64,000 nt of DNA from contig NZ_AYMU01000011.1 of assembly GCF_000633395.1 (NCBI RefSeq), positions 310,001 to 374,000 on the forward strand, given 5' to 3'. The stretch is from Pseudomonas sp. PH1b. Its GTDB lineage: Bacteria; Pseudomonadota; Gammaproteobacteria; Pseudomonadales; Pseudomonadaceae. Shown piece by piece: positions 8,177-16,548 of the stretch (position 1 is its first letter; every line of letters begins with the position of its first letter). The notes below the pieces were generated by a model. That model saw nothing but the letters and a program-made list of their open reading frames with translations, was not told where the DNA came from and ran no database searches. Made by a program: the position numbers and the translations under genes.

Positions 8177-8569
8177 GTGAACACTCATCTCGCTACGCTC
8201 TGCACCGCTGTCTTGGCGTGCACCTTGCCGATCCTGGCGCAGGCTGCCGAGTCGCAACCGACCGCTGAAGAGCCGGCCTACCAAAGCCAGGTGGCGCGCT
8301 ATCAGTGCGAGGGTCGTGTGCGCATCGATGCGGCGTACCTGAACATCGACAACGGCACTTCCTTCGCCACGCTTTACTACAAGGATCAACTGATTCCCAT
8401 GCACATCGCCCGGTCGGCGTCTGGTGCGCTGTATGTGGCGGATGACGAGCAGAACAGCTTCCGCTGGCACACCAAGGGCAAGACCGCGATGCTGTCGTTC
8501 ATGGAGGCCGACCACACCGCCAAGGAGCAGCAACTGCTCAGCGACTGCAAGGAGATCGATCCGCAATAG
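8177..8569 (+). CDS. PliC/MliC-type periplasmic lysozyme-inhibitor-like protein
   Basis: A signal peptide (MNTHLATLCTAVLACTLPIL, cleavage near AQA/AES) is followed by one MliC-like domain. It has a first Cys in YQCEG, the segment AYLNIDNGTSFATLYY, the central SASGALYVADDEQNSFRWHT block, KGKTAMLSF, and a final Cys in LLSDCK. MliC and PliC proteins inhibit C-type lysozyme through this SASG loop. There is no lipobox Cys at the cleavage site, so the protein is expected to be soluble in the periplasm (PliC-like) rather than lipid-anchored. It is a single gene. Confidence 0.75.
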   Translation: MNTHLATLCTAVLACTLPILAQAAESQPTAEEPAYQSQVARYQCEGRVRIDAAYLNIDNGTSFATLYYKDQLIPMHIARSASGALYVADDEQNSFRWHTKGKTAMLSFMEADHTAKEQQLLSDCKEIDPQ

Positions 8570-8592
8570 CCGCTCCGTCCGGTTTCCTTCAG

Positions 8593-8622
8593 GCAAAAAA
8601 AAGCCCGCGGGAGAGAGCGGGC
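8593..8622 (-). terminator. Minus-strand intrinsic terminator with no gene before it
   Basis: The stem GCCCGC (8603-8608) / GCGGGC (8617-8622) is flanked on its left by eight A residues, which is a U tract for a minus-strand transcript. No minus-strand protein-coding gene is visible upstream of it (8,623-9,000). It may end a small RNA; see findings. Confidence 0.55.
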
Positions 8623-8797
8623 CAACAACGTAGTTGCTTGAATGAGCAAGGCGACTATACACAGCCTCGATCCTGGTCTGGATGAAACAAAATTCATCTG
8701 GTCCGTCGGCTGTTTTGTCGGTAAAGCCAAGGCGCCGCTGGATCTGTTCTAACCTGCAAGGGTGAGCGAAAAAATCCCTTCAGGAAGAGAGGTGGGC

Positions 8798-8956
8798 ATG
8801 GCAATACAACAGCAACGCCCTTGTGAGCATGAGTGGAGCGATGAGGCGACGCAGCCCGAGGTCGAACACCAGGAGCCGCCACCGCAGACCTGGAAGCACC
8901 CGGACGATGGCAAGAGCCTGTCGGAACTGGACGAAGAGCGTCCGTTGAAACCTTGA
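8798..8956 (+). CDS. Small acidic hypothetical protein
   Basis: The 52-residue protein MAIQQQRPCEHEW...DEERPLKP is hydrophilic and acidic and rich in Glu, Pro and Gln, with one Cys. The ATG follows AGGAAGAGAGGTGGG; a GTG at 8762 in the same frame is a weaker alternative. A strong terminator follows directly. It is probably a conserved Pseudomonas orphan, and I cannot assign a role. Confidence 0.55.
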   Translation: MAIQQQRPCEHEWSDEATQPEVEHQEPPPQTWKHPDDGKSLSELDEERPLKP

Positions 8957-8961
8957 CCCAA

Positions 8962-8990
8962 AGCCCCGCCCTTGAGCGGGGCTTTCGTTT
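8962..8990 (+). terminator. Intrinsic terminator
   Basis: The stem AGCCCCGC (8962-8969) / GCGGGGCT (8976-8983), with a short loop and TTTCGTTT after it, ends the small gene at 8798. Confidence 0.8.
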
Positions 8991-9099
8991 GCGGCAACCC
9001 TCAGGCGACATGTCCCGAGCCATGCCGCGGCTCTGATACCATCGCTCCCTTTGCTGCCCCGACCGGTCGGGGCGGGTTGTTCGCTCAAGGGAGAAACAC

Positions 9100-9420
9100 A
9101 TGATTGTCACCACCACCGCGCATATCGAAGGTCGGGAAATTGCCAGCTACCTGGATATCGTCAGTGCCGAATCCGTGCAGGGGATCAATGTGGTTCGCGA
9201 TATCTTCGCCGGTATGCGCGACTTTTTCGGTGGTCGCTCCCAGACCCTGGAACGCGCCTTGAAAGAGGCCAGGATCCAGGCCACGACTGAAATCAAGGAA
9301 CGGGCTCGTCAATGCAACGCCGATGCGGTGGTCGGCGTCGACTTCGAGATCAGCATGCCCTCGGGGCGCGGCGGCATGGTGGTGGTATTCGCCACCGGGA
9401 CGGCGGTTAAGCTCCGCTAA
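9100..9420 (+). CDS. YbjQ family protein (UPF0145)
   Basis: The 106-residue protein matches the YbjQ family over its full length: MIVTTTAHIEGREI start, the SAESVQGINVVRDIFAG core, a helix with GGRSQTLERALKEAR, and the C-terminal AVVGVDFEI...GMVVVFATGTAVKL strands. Family members form pentameric assemblies of unknown function that were once called heavy-metal-binding. The ATG follows GGGAGAAA at a normal distance. It is monocistronic and faces the convergent ABC-F gene set. Confidence 0.85.
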   Translation: MIVTTTAHIEGREIASYLDIVSAESVQGINVVRDIFAGMRDFFGGRSQTLERALKEARIQATTEIKERARQCNADAVVGVDFEISMPSGRGGMVVVFATGTAVKLR

Positions 9421-9442
9421 TCCTCCGGCCCCAGGGGCAATC

Positions 9443-9637
9443 TCAGCTTCCCATCGGAGTGCACCGCTCCACCAGGGGGCCGTCCGGGCAGCGTACACAA
9501 GGCAGGGTTTGCCCCAGGGCCCGAACGCCGTGTTCCAGTGCCCGGGCATGGGCGCCCTGAACGTCCTCGATCACCAGCCCTAGCGCCAGCATGAAGTGGT
9601 CTCTCGCAGCGGATTCTGCTGTAAGGCGTTGTTTCAT
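9443..9637 (-). CDS. Small protein translationally coupled to the ABC-F gene
   Basis: The start ATG (9635-9637) overlaps the stop of the upstream ABC-F gene (ATGA), so it is likely translated by coupling. The 64-residue product MKQRLTAESAARDHFMLAL... is a mostly helical soluble protein with two close cysteines (PCVRCPDGP) and a last Cys near the end (ERCTPMGS). The CxxC pair could bind a metal or form a disulfide. I recognise no family. Confidence 0.6.
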   Translation of the reverse strand: MKQRLTAESAARDHFMLALGLVIEDVQGAHARALEHGVRALGQTLPCVRCPDGPLVERCTPMGS

Positions 9638-11274
9638 CCTCCCAGCGTCCTGAGGTCCCAGCCGTCTGCCGACCATTGCAGCTCATGGGTGGGCGCCAGT
9701 GCCTGAAGAAAATCCTGATCGTGGGAGGCAACCACCAGGGCCCCGGGGAAGTCCCGCAGTGCTCGTTCGAAAGCCTGCACCGACTCCAGGTCCAGGTGAT
9801 TGGTGGGTTCGTCGAGCAGCAACAGCCTGGCCGGGCTGCCGCTCCACAGGGCTATGGCCAAGGCGGCTTTCAGGCGTTCTCCGCCACTCAATTGCGCACA
9901 GGGCTGTTGCACGCGTTGCGCATCCAGTTGCAGGCGCGCCAGGCGGGTACGCAAGGGGCCTTCCTGCAGCGGTGTATCGGCCGTGCCCAGGTGTTCCAGC
10001 AGTGAGCGTTCCGGGTCGAGCTGCGCCAGGTGCTGGTCGAGGTAGGCGCTGCTCACTGCCACCCGGCATTCACCGCTCAGTGGTCGTAGCTGACCGGCGA
10101 GCATCTTCAGCAGCGTGGACTTGCCGCAGCCGTTGGGGCCGATCAGTGCGATGCGCACCGGGCCCATGACGTTGCAGGTCAGGCGGGACGCCGGTGACCG
10201 GGCATCCAGCCAGGGTAATTGCGCCTGCAGCAGGTTGAACACCGGTTGGCCTGCCTGCAGGGTGGTGGCGGGCAGGGTGAGCAGGGTCGGTTGCTCCGGG
10301 ACGACCCGGGCGTAGACATCGCGTACCTGCTCGTCGAGGCTGTCCTTGTGCCCCTGATGGCTGTGGCGCACCTGGCCCATGATGTCCCTGGCGGCGCCGA
10401 GCAGCTTGGCCCGTTCAAAGCCCGAGACATTGGCGCTCTTGGCGTATCTGCGTGACGTGGCGGCGTGGCGCTGGATGGTGTCGTGCTCCCGTTGCAGGCG
10501 CTGCTGTTCACGGCTGCGCTGGGTACGCGCGTGTTCCAGGGTGGCCTGGGCGGCGTCGTTGTGGGCCTGGCGCTGAGCCTGGAACAGTGCGTAGTCGCCG
10601 CCATAGACCTGGATCCCCTGGGGGCTGAGTTCAACGATCCGCTGCACCTGCATCAACAATTGCCGATCATGGCTGACCAGGATCAGGCCGCCGCGCCAGT
10701 GTTGCAGCTGTGTCGTCAGCCAGCGCCGTCCGGCGCGGTCCAGGTGATTGCTGGGTTCATCGAGCAGCAACAGTTCGGCGCCGCTGAGCAAGGCGCCGAT
10801 CAGCGCCACGCGAGCCAACTGGCCGCCGCTCAGGGTGCCGGCCAGATCCTCCGGCCCCAGGTGCTGCAGGTCGGCAGTGTCCAGTGCCTGGCGCAGGCGT
10901 TGGGCCAGGTCCCAGCGCTCATCCACCTGTTGCAGATCTTCCAGGCTGGCGGTGCCGGCGGCCAATCGATCCAGGGCGCGCAGGGGTTTGGCCAGACCCG
11001 CCACCTCGGCCACCGTCTGGCCTGGGGCCAGCTGCGGATCCTGAGGGACATACGCCAGGCTGACGTTGCGGTTGATGCTGCCGGAGGAGGGCGACAGTTC
11101 CCCGGCGATCAGCCGCAGCAGCAGGGATTTGCCCGTGCCGTTGCGCCCGACTATCGCGGTGGGCACGGCATCGAAGCTCAGGTTCAGGGCATTGAGCAGG
11201 GTGTCGCCATTGGCGAACTGGTAGGTCAGCTGGTTCAGGGAGACCAGCGCGGGCAGCCGTGTGACGTGAGTCAT
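9634..11274 (-). CDS. ABC-F family ATP-binding protein
   Basis: This 546-residue protein has two ABC ATPase domains on one chain and no membrane segment, which defines the ABC-F class. Domain 1 has Walker A GRNGTGKS, signature LSGGQLARVAL and Walker B LLLLDEPSNHLD. A charged, coiled linker (Gln/Arg-rich, about residues 230-290) follows, then domain 2 with GPNGCGKS, LSGGERLKAALAI and LLLLDEPTNHLD. ABC-F proteins act on the ribosome or in antibiotic resistance. The start MTHVTRLPAL at 11274 is preferred because GGAGGTG precedes it; an in-frame ATG at 11337 would add 21 residues. It overlaps the small gene downstream. Confidence 0.9.
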   Translation of the reverse strand: MTHVTRLPALVSLNQLTYQFANGDTLLNALNLSFDAVPTAIVGRNGTGKSLLLRLIAGELSPSSGSINRNVSLAYVPQDPQLAPGQTVAEVAGLAKPLRALDRLAAGTASLEDLQQVDERWDLAQRLRQALDTADLQHLGPEDLAGTLSGGQLARVALIGALLSGAELLLLDEPSNHLDRAGRRWLTTQLQHWRGGLILVSHDRQLLMQVQRIVELSPQGIQVYGGDYALFQAQRQAHNDAAQATLEHARTQRSREQQRLQREHDTIQRHAATSRRYAKSANVSGFERAKLLGAARDIMGQVRHSHQGHKDSLDEQVRDVYARVVPEQPTLLTLPATTLQAGQPVFNLLQAQLPWLDARSPASRLTCNVMGPVRIALIGPNGCGKSTLLKMLAGQLRPLSGECRVAVSSAYLDQHLAQLDPERSLLEHLGTADTPLQEGPLRTRLARLQLDAQRVQQPCAQLSGGERLKAALAIALWSGSPARLLLLDEPTNHLDLESVQAFERALRDFPGALVVASHDQDFLQALAPTHELQWSADGWDLRTLGG

Positions 11275-11447
11275 CAGCACCTCCGGGAAATGTGGGAACA
11301 GGCCAACGAGCACTGGCGGCGCTCGTTGCGGATACATTCTGGAAGGCTTAGTTGTTCACGTCGGCAATCGTCCTGGGACGTAAAAGAGGTGCATAGCCTA
11401 GCGTTGTGAGATCACCGCTGACAAGGGTGTCGTGCCGCTGATTGCAC

Positions 11448-12485
11448 TCAGGTGGTTCTGCCGGCTTTCTCCAGGCCTTGGAGAAAACGGGTCAGGGCCA
11501 CTTCTTCGGCCTTCAGCCACTTGCGCCCTCGGGTCCTGGGCAAGCCAGCCAGATCACCGAGGGTAAAACCTGTCAGCAAAGCGGGATGGATGTAACACTT
11601 GCGGCAGACCGCCGGCGTATTACCCAGCTCGCTGGCCACTTCCTTGATCGTCGTCACAATGTGTTTCTTGGCTTCGTCTTCGGGTTGCCAGGGCTGTTCG
11701 CGCAACCGTGCCAGGGTCAGGGCGCTGCCGGCCCAGGTGCGATAATCCTTGGCGGTGAATTCGGCACCGGTCAGTTGTTGCAGGCAGGTATTGATATCGG
11801 ACGAACTGATCGGGTGCCGCTGGCCTTCCTCATCCAGGTACTGGAACAGGTGCTGGCCCGGCAATTCCAGGCAGCGCTTGACCACCCTGGCCAGGCGTGG
11901 GTCTTTCAGGGTGATCTGGTGCTCGACGCCGCTCTTGCCGCGAAACTGGAAGTGAATGGCGCTGCCGCTGACCTGTACATGGCGATTGCGCAGGGTGGTC
12001 AGTCCATAGGAGCGGTTGTCCCTGGCGTACTGGCTGTTGCCCACGCGGATCAGGGTTTGGTCCAGCAGGCTGATCACTGTGGCGAGGACTTTCTCACGGC
12101 TGAAGCCGGGGGTGGCGAGTTGTGCCTGCAGGTGCTGGCGCAGCTTGGGCAATGCGCTGCCGAAGGCCAGCAGCCGAGCGTATTTGTCGCCGTCGCGCAC
12201 TTCGCGCCAACGAGGATGGTAGCGGTATTGCTTGCGCCCCCGGGCATCACGCCCGGTGGCTTGTAGGTGGCCTTTGGGATCACTGCAGATCCACACGTCT
12301 TCATAGGCCGGTGGAATCGCCAGGGCATTGATTCGCTGAATCTCCGTAGGGCGGGTGATGCGCTGGCCCTGGGTGTCGAAATACACGAAGCGGCCCCGCA
12401 GCTTGCGGCGCCGCAGCCCCGGTTGCTGGTCGTCGGTGTAGTGTAGGTCGGAGGGCAGATCAGGGGTGTCCGGGGTGTCGGGCAT
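11448..12485 (-). CDS. DNA topoisomerase IB (poxvirus type)
   Basis: The 345-residue enzyme relaxes supercoils by nicking one strand through a Tyr. The N-terminal domain contains GRFVYFDTQGQRITRPTEIQ and the IPPAYEDVWICSDPKGHLQA segment typical of the bacterial/viral family. The catalytic domain shows RVGNSQYARDNRSYGLTTL, the RGKSGVEH block, and the nucleophile Tyr298 in CRKCYIHPALL. The usual size is about 330-350 residues, so it is complete. It stands alone on the minus strand between the ABC-F gene set and modC. Confidence 0.9.
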   Translation of the reverse strand: MPDTPDTPDLPSDLHYTDDQQPGLRRRKLRGRFVYFDTQGQRITRPTEIQRINALAIPPAYEDVWICSDPKGHLQATGRDARGRKQYRYHPRWREVRDGDKYARLLAFGSALPKLRQHLQAQLATPGFSREKVLATVISLLDQTLIRVGNSQYARDNRSYGLTTLRNRHVQVSGSAIHFQFRGKSGVEHQITLKDPRLARVVKRCLELPGQHLFQYLDEEGQRHPISSSDINTCLQQLTGAEFTAKDYRTWAGSALTLARLREQPWQPEDEAKKHIVTTIKEVASELGNTPAVCRKCYIHPALLTGFTLGDLAGLPRTRGRKWLKAEEVALTRFLQGLEKAGRTT

Positions 12486-12565
12486 GGCAGCGGAACCTTG
12501 GCAAAGAGCGGGCCTGTAGACGATGGACCGCAGGCCGCGCTGAGGGTGCCGAGGTTTTGTGCGCT

Positions 12566-13648
12566 TTATGCCAGGACCGCCACGGCCTTGATCTGGGCCC
12601 AGAGCTGCTGGCCGGGGTGCAGGTTCAACTGATCCCGCGAGTAGCGGGTAATGCGCGCCAGCAACGGCGTGCCTGCTGCATCCAGGCGTACCAGGACGTG
12701 AGCGGCATTGTCCGCCGGAATCTCGTGACTGACGGTGACGGGCAAGCGGTTGAGGATACTGCTGTGCTCGCTGTCCAGAAGGCTCAGGCTGACGTCGCGG
12801 GCCTGGACCTTGAAGCGCAGGGCCTTGCCGTGTGCCAGGGGCGCGTGGGCCACGCGAATACTCAGGTGGCTGGCGGGCAATTGCAGGGTCAGCAGTTGAT
12901 AGGCCGCGTCGTAGTGGCTGACCCGACCGTCCACCACGACCCCGGCGTCATCGCCCAGGGCCAGGGGCAGGTCCAGGCGTGCCAGGGTCTCGCCGATCGG
13001 ACCGCTGGCCAGGGCCTTGCCTTCACTGAGCAGCACGATGTGGTCGGCCAGGCGCGCCACTTCGTCCTGGGAGTGACTGACGTACAGCACCGGGATATCC
13101 AGCTCGTCGTGCAGGCGTTCCAGGTAGGGCAGGATTTCACCTTTGCGTTTCGAGTCCAGGGCCGCCAGGGGCTCATCCATCAGCAGCAGCCGGGGGCTGG
13201 TGAGCAGGGCCCGGGCGATGCCGACACGCTGGCGCTCGCCCCCGGAAAGGTGCTGCGGATGGCGCTCGAGCAGGTGGCCGATACCCAGCAGCTCGGTGGC
13301 CTGGGCCATGTCCACCCGACGTTGCGCCTTGGCAATGCGCCGCAGGCCGAACTCCAGATTGGCCTGCACCGACAGGTGCGGGAACAGGCTGGCTTCCTGG
13401 AACACATAGCCCAGGGAGCGCTTGTGGGGGGCAACGAACAGTTTGCGCTGGCTGTCCTGCCAGACTTCGTCATTGATCTGGATGCGCCCGCGGCCGTTTT
13501 TTTCCAGGCCGGCAATGCAGCGCAGGCAAGTGGTCTTGCCCGATCCCGAGTGGCCATAGAGCGCGGTCACGCCGCGTCCCGGCAGTTGCAGGTCGAGGTC
13601 CAGGCCGAAGTCCTGATAACCCAGTTGCAGCTTGAGATGAATGCCCAT
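12566..13648 (-). CDS. modC: Molybdate ABC transporter ATP-binding protein
   Basis: The 360-residue ATPase energises molybdate import. It has Walker A GHSGSGKTT, a Q-loop VFQEASLFPHLSV, signature LSGGERQRVGIARALL, Walker B LLLMDEPLAALD, and the switch His in YVSHSQDEV. The last 70 residues form a TOBE/Mop-like molybdate domain (VQARDVSLSLLD ... ARITRYSRDQLNLHPG). Its start lies 3 bp after the modB stop, completing the modA-modB-modC order. Confidence 0.93.
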   Translation of the reverse strand: MGIHLKLQLGYQDFGLDLDLQLPGRGVTALYGHSGSGKTTCLRCIAGLEKNGRGRIQINDEVWQDSQRKLFVAPHKRSLGYVFQEASLFPHLSVQANLEFGLRRIAKAQRRVDMAQATELLGIGHLLERHPQHLSGGERQRVGIARALLTSPRLLLMDEPLAALDSKRKGEILPYLERLHDELDIPVLYVSHSQDEVARLADHIVLLSEGKALASGPIGETLARLDLPLALGDDAGVVVDGRVSHYDAAYQLLTLQLPASHLSIRVAHAPLAHGKALRFKVQARDVSLSLLDSEHSSILNRLPVTVSHEIPADNAAHVLVRLDAAGTPLLARITRYSRDQLNLHPGQQLWAQIKAVAVLA

Positions 13649-13651
13649 CGG

Positions 13652-14332
13652 TCAGCTCCAGGCGGCTTTGGTCTTGCGGCTGGAATACAGCGCCAGCAGC
13701 ACCAGGAACGAGAACACCAGCATGGCCCCGGCCAGCCAGTGGGCCTGGGCGTACTCCATGGCCTCGACATGATCGTAGATCTGCACCGAGACCACCCGGG
13801 TCTTGTTGGGAATATTGCCGCCGATCATCAGCACCACGCCGAATTCGCCGACGGTGTGGGCGAAACCCAGGATCGAGGCGGTGATGAACCCCGGTCGGGC
13901 CAGGGGCAGGATCACCGTGAAAAAGGTGTCCCAGGGGTTGGCGCGCAGGGTGGCGGCCACTTCCAGGGGGCGGCTGCCAATGGCGGAAAAGGCGTTCTGC
14001 AGGGGTTGCACGACAAAGGGCATGGAATAGATCACCGAGCCCAGCACCAGACCGCTGAAACTGAAGGTCAGGGTGCCCAGGCCCAGGGACTGGGTGAGTT
14101 GCCCGAAGAAACCGTTGGGCCCGAGGGCCAGCAGCAGGTAGAAACCGATCACCGTGGGCGGCAGTACCAGGGGCAGCGCCACCACGGCGCCGATCGGGCC
14201 GCGCAGCCAGGAGCGGGTACGCGACAGCCACAACGCAATCGGAGTACCGACGACCAGCAGGATCAGCGTCGTCAGGGACGCCAGCTTCAGGGTCAGCCAG
14301 ATGGCGGAAAAGTCGGCACTCGACAGGTTCAT
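13652..14332 (-). CDS. modB: Molybdate ABC transporter permease
   Basis: The 226-residue inner-membrane protein has about five to six hydrophobic segments and the permease EAA-type loop (EVAATLRANPWDTFFTVILPLARPG, seen as EVAATLRANPW then ILPLARPG), which contacts ModC. The start MNLSSADFSAIWLTLK directly follows the modA stop codon. Length and order match ModB of other proteobacteria. It forms the channel for molybdate delivered by ModA. Confidence 0.93.
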   Translation of the reverse strand: MNLSSADFSAIWLTLKLASLTTLILLVVGTPIALWLSRTRSWLRGPIGAVVALPLVLPPTVIGFYLLLALGPNGFFGQLTQSLGLGTLTFSFSGLVLGSVIYSMPFVVQPLQNAFSAIGSRPLEVAATLRANPWDTFFTVILPLARPGFITASILGFAHTVGEFGVVLMIGGNIPNKTRVVSVQIYDHVEAMEYAQAHWLAGAMLVFSFLVLLALYSSRKTKAAWS

Positions 14333-15100
14333 TTACAGTTGGTAGCCGTAGGACTTGATGATCGCGCCGGCTTTCGGCCCCTTGAGGTAGTCAACCAGCG
14401 CCTTGGCGGCCGGGTTGTCCTTGCCCTTGTTGAGGATCACGGCGTCCTGCTTGATCGGCTCATGCATCTCGCCGGGAACGATCCAGGCCGAGCCGCTGGT
14501 GACCTTGCCGTCCTTGTAGATCTGCGACAGGGCAACGAAGCCCAGTTCGGCATTGCCGGTGGAGACGAACTGATAGGCCTGGGTGATGTTCTGGCCTTCG
14601 ACGATCTTGTCCTTGACCTTGTCGATCAGGCCGAGCTTGGCCAGCACCTGGGTTGCAGCCAGCCCATAGGGTGCGGCTTTCGGGTTGGCGATGGACAGGT
14701 GCTGGTACTGGTTGTCCTTGAGCACCTGGCCCTTGCTGTCGACGTAGCCGTCCTTGGCCGACCACAGGGCCAGGGTGCCGATGGCGTAGGTGAAGCGCGA
14801 GCCCTTGACGATGTCGCCTTCGCTTTCGAGTTTTTGCGGCGTGCTGTCGTCCGCGGAGAGGAACACCTCGAAGGGCGCGCCATTCTTGATCTGCGCGTAG
14901 AACTGCCCGGTGGCACCATAGGCCGCCACCAGCTTGTGTCCGGTGTCCTTTTCGAAGTCGGCGGCGATGGCCTGGATCGGCGCGGTGAAGTTGGCGGCCA
15001 CCGCCACCTGGACTTCATCGGCCTGGGCCGATCCGAAGGCGAATACGGCAAGCAGGGTGGCGAGACACGTCGGTGCAAAACCTGTGGCGCGAAGGTTCAT
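14333..15100 (-). CDS. modA: Periplasmic molybdate-binding protein
   Basis: The 255-residue precursor has a signal peptide ending near GSAQA/DEVQVAVAAN, then the ModA fold: AVAANFTAPIQAI, GATGQFYAQIKNGAPFEVFLSADDSTP (here split around GAPFEVFLSADD), the IANPKAAPYGLAATQVL block and a C-terminal KAGAIIKSYGYQL. It captures molybdate (or tungstate) in the periplasm and hands it to ModBC. A ModE-type palindrome lies 74-99 bp before the start codon, consistent with repression when molybdate is plentiful. Confidence 0.93.
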   Translation of the reverse strand: MNLRATGFAPTCLATLLAVFAFGSAQADEVQVAVAANFTAPIQAIAADFEKDTGHKLVAAYGATGQFYAQIKNGAPFEVFLSADDSTPQKLESEGDIVKGSRFTYAIGTLALWSAKDGYVDSKGQVLKDNQYQHLSIANPKAAPYGLAATQVLAKLGLIDKVKDKIVEGQNITQAYQFVSTGNAELGFVALSQIYKDGKVTSGSAWIVPGEMHEPIKQDAVILNKGKDNPAAKALVDYLKGPKAGAIIKSYGYQL

Positions 15101-15173
15101 GAAGCAGCTCCATTGGGGGGAAGAAGCATTGGGCAGCGAGTTATTGGAAGGGTCTGCACCAAGGCGAGGGGAA

Positions 15174-15199
15174 TCGCTATATAGCAGAATATATAGCGA
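15174..15199. promoter_or_regulatory. ModE-type operator upstream of modABC
   Basis: A perfect 9-bp inverted repeat, TCGCTATAT-N8-ATATAGCGA, matches the known ModE box pattern (CGCTATATA...TATATAGCG type). It sits upstream of modA on the minus strand. No modE gene is in the window, so ModE would be encoded elsewhere. Confidence 0.8.
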
Positions 15200-15270
15200 A
15201 TTGTCGACGGGCGGAACTCTGCCGGCGCTTCCCCTGAAGCCGGCCGCGAATGAAGTCGCAGCCGGGCTGC

Positions 15271-16335
15271 TCAGCGCCGCTGGAGCCGCGCCAGGGTCTG
15301 TTCGGCCAGGCGCAGGGTCAGCTCATAGCTGGACAGTTCCACCCCCAGGCGCAGGGCTTGCCCGGACCAGAGATTGGCGAAGTCCGCTTCGTCCTTGGCC
15401 CGCAATGGCATCAGTGCGCCGCCGGCCCGGGGAAAGGCGGGAGCCAGGGGGCTCATGGGCCCCATTTCGCGCATGACCCGGTTGATGATGCCGCGGGCAG
15501 GGCGCCCGGTGAACAGGTTGGTCACCGCGGTCTGGCTTTCCTTGGCGCTGCGCAGGGCCTTGTGGTGGGCAGCGCTGACCTTGGCTTCCGGGGTGAACAG
15601 GTAGGCGGTGCCCAGCATGGCTGCCGATGCGCCGAGGGCCAGTGCCGCGACAATGCCCCGGGCGTCGCCGATGCCACCGGCGGCGATCACCGGCAGCTTC
15701 ACGGCGTCGACCACTTGCGGCACCAGTGCCAGGGTGCCGACCTGGCTGTTGAGGTCGTCGCTGAGGAACATCGCCCGATGCCCGCCGGCTTCGTAGCCCA
15801 TGGCGATGATCGCATCGCAACCCCGGGCTTCCAGCCACAGGGCTTCATCGACGGTGCTGGCCGAGGAGAGGATCTTTGCCCCGGTGGCCTTGACCCGTGC
15901 CAGCAGCGCTGGCTCCGGCAGGCCGAAGTGAAAGCTCACCACTTCGGGGCGCAGTTCTTCCACCAGCTGGCAGCTGGTTTCGTCGAAGGGCGCTCGGTTG
16001 CTGACCGGAGTCGGGGCGTCGAAGTCGGCCCCCAGTTCTCGGTAGTAGGGTTCGAGGGCGTTTTTCCAGCGGGTTTCCTGTTCGCTGTCGACGGGCTGTA
16101 CCTGATGGCAGAAGAAGTTCAGGTTCAGGGGATGCCGGGTGGCTGAGCGAATGACCTGCACTTCCTGGCGAATCTGCTCGGTGCCGAGCATGGCGCAGGG
16201 CAATGAACCGAGGGCGCCAGCCCGCGAGGCGCCGATCACCATGGCGGAGCCGGTGGCGCCGGCCATTGGTGCCTGGATGATCGGCAGTTCAATGCCCAGC
16301 AGAGTAAGGAGACGGCTGTCAGTCCAATGGCTCAT
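15271..16335 (-). CDS. Nitronate monooxygenase family protein
   Basis: The 354-residue FMN enzyme has the family landmarks: LLGIELPIIQAPMAG at the N-terminus, LNFFCH, the GYEAGGHRAMF loop with the candidate active-site His, AAGGIGDARGIVAALALGASA for the FMN phosphate, and MLGTAYLF. These enzymes oxidise alkyl nitronates to carbonyls and nitrite and protect against nitro-toxins. The gene is monocistronic; its start is separated from the divergent effector-domain gene by about 210 bp. Confidence 0.88.
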   Translation of the reverse strand: MSHWTDSRLLTLLGIELPIIQAPMAGATGSAMVIGASRAGALGSLPCAMLGTEQIRQEVQVIRSATRHPLNLNFFCHQVQPVDSEQETRWKNALEPYYRELGADFDAPTPVSNRAPFDETSCQLVEELRPEVVSFHFGLPEPALLARVKATGAKILSSASTVDEALWLEARGCDAIIAMGYEAGGHRAMFLSDDLNSQVGTLALVPQVVDAVKLPVIAAGGIGDARGIVAALALGASAAMLGTAYLFTPEAKVSAAHHKALRSAKESQTAVTNLFTGRPARGIINRVMREMGPMSPLAPAFPRAGGALMPLRAKDEADFANLWSGQALRLGVELSSYELTLRLAEQTLARLQRR

Positions 16336-16548
16336 GTGAAAGGGTCCTCCGTCGGCAGTATTAGACGATGCAGGCGCAAGGTTTTATCAGGAGAAGGCCG
16401 GGCAATGCCAGCTGACTTTTCAGGCGCAGGCTCAAACCCGCACATTTGCTGCCTGGGCAAGAGCATGTTTGACGGCTGTTGGTGGGGGCCATCCGGCGCT
16501 AGACTGCGGCGGATATTTTCACTCACCGCTTGGGAAGGATGGCTGACC

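Noticed and set aside
10465..11409. 314-codon plus-strand frame inside the ABC-F gene
   Set aside because: Antisense to a protein with two complete ATPase domains.
12557..15184. 875-codon plus-strand open frame opposite modABC
   Set aside because: It is antisense to three well-recognised genes, is rich in Gln, Gly, Val and His as expected from reading GC-rich codons backwards, and has no domain.
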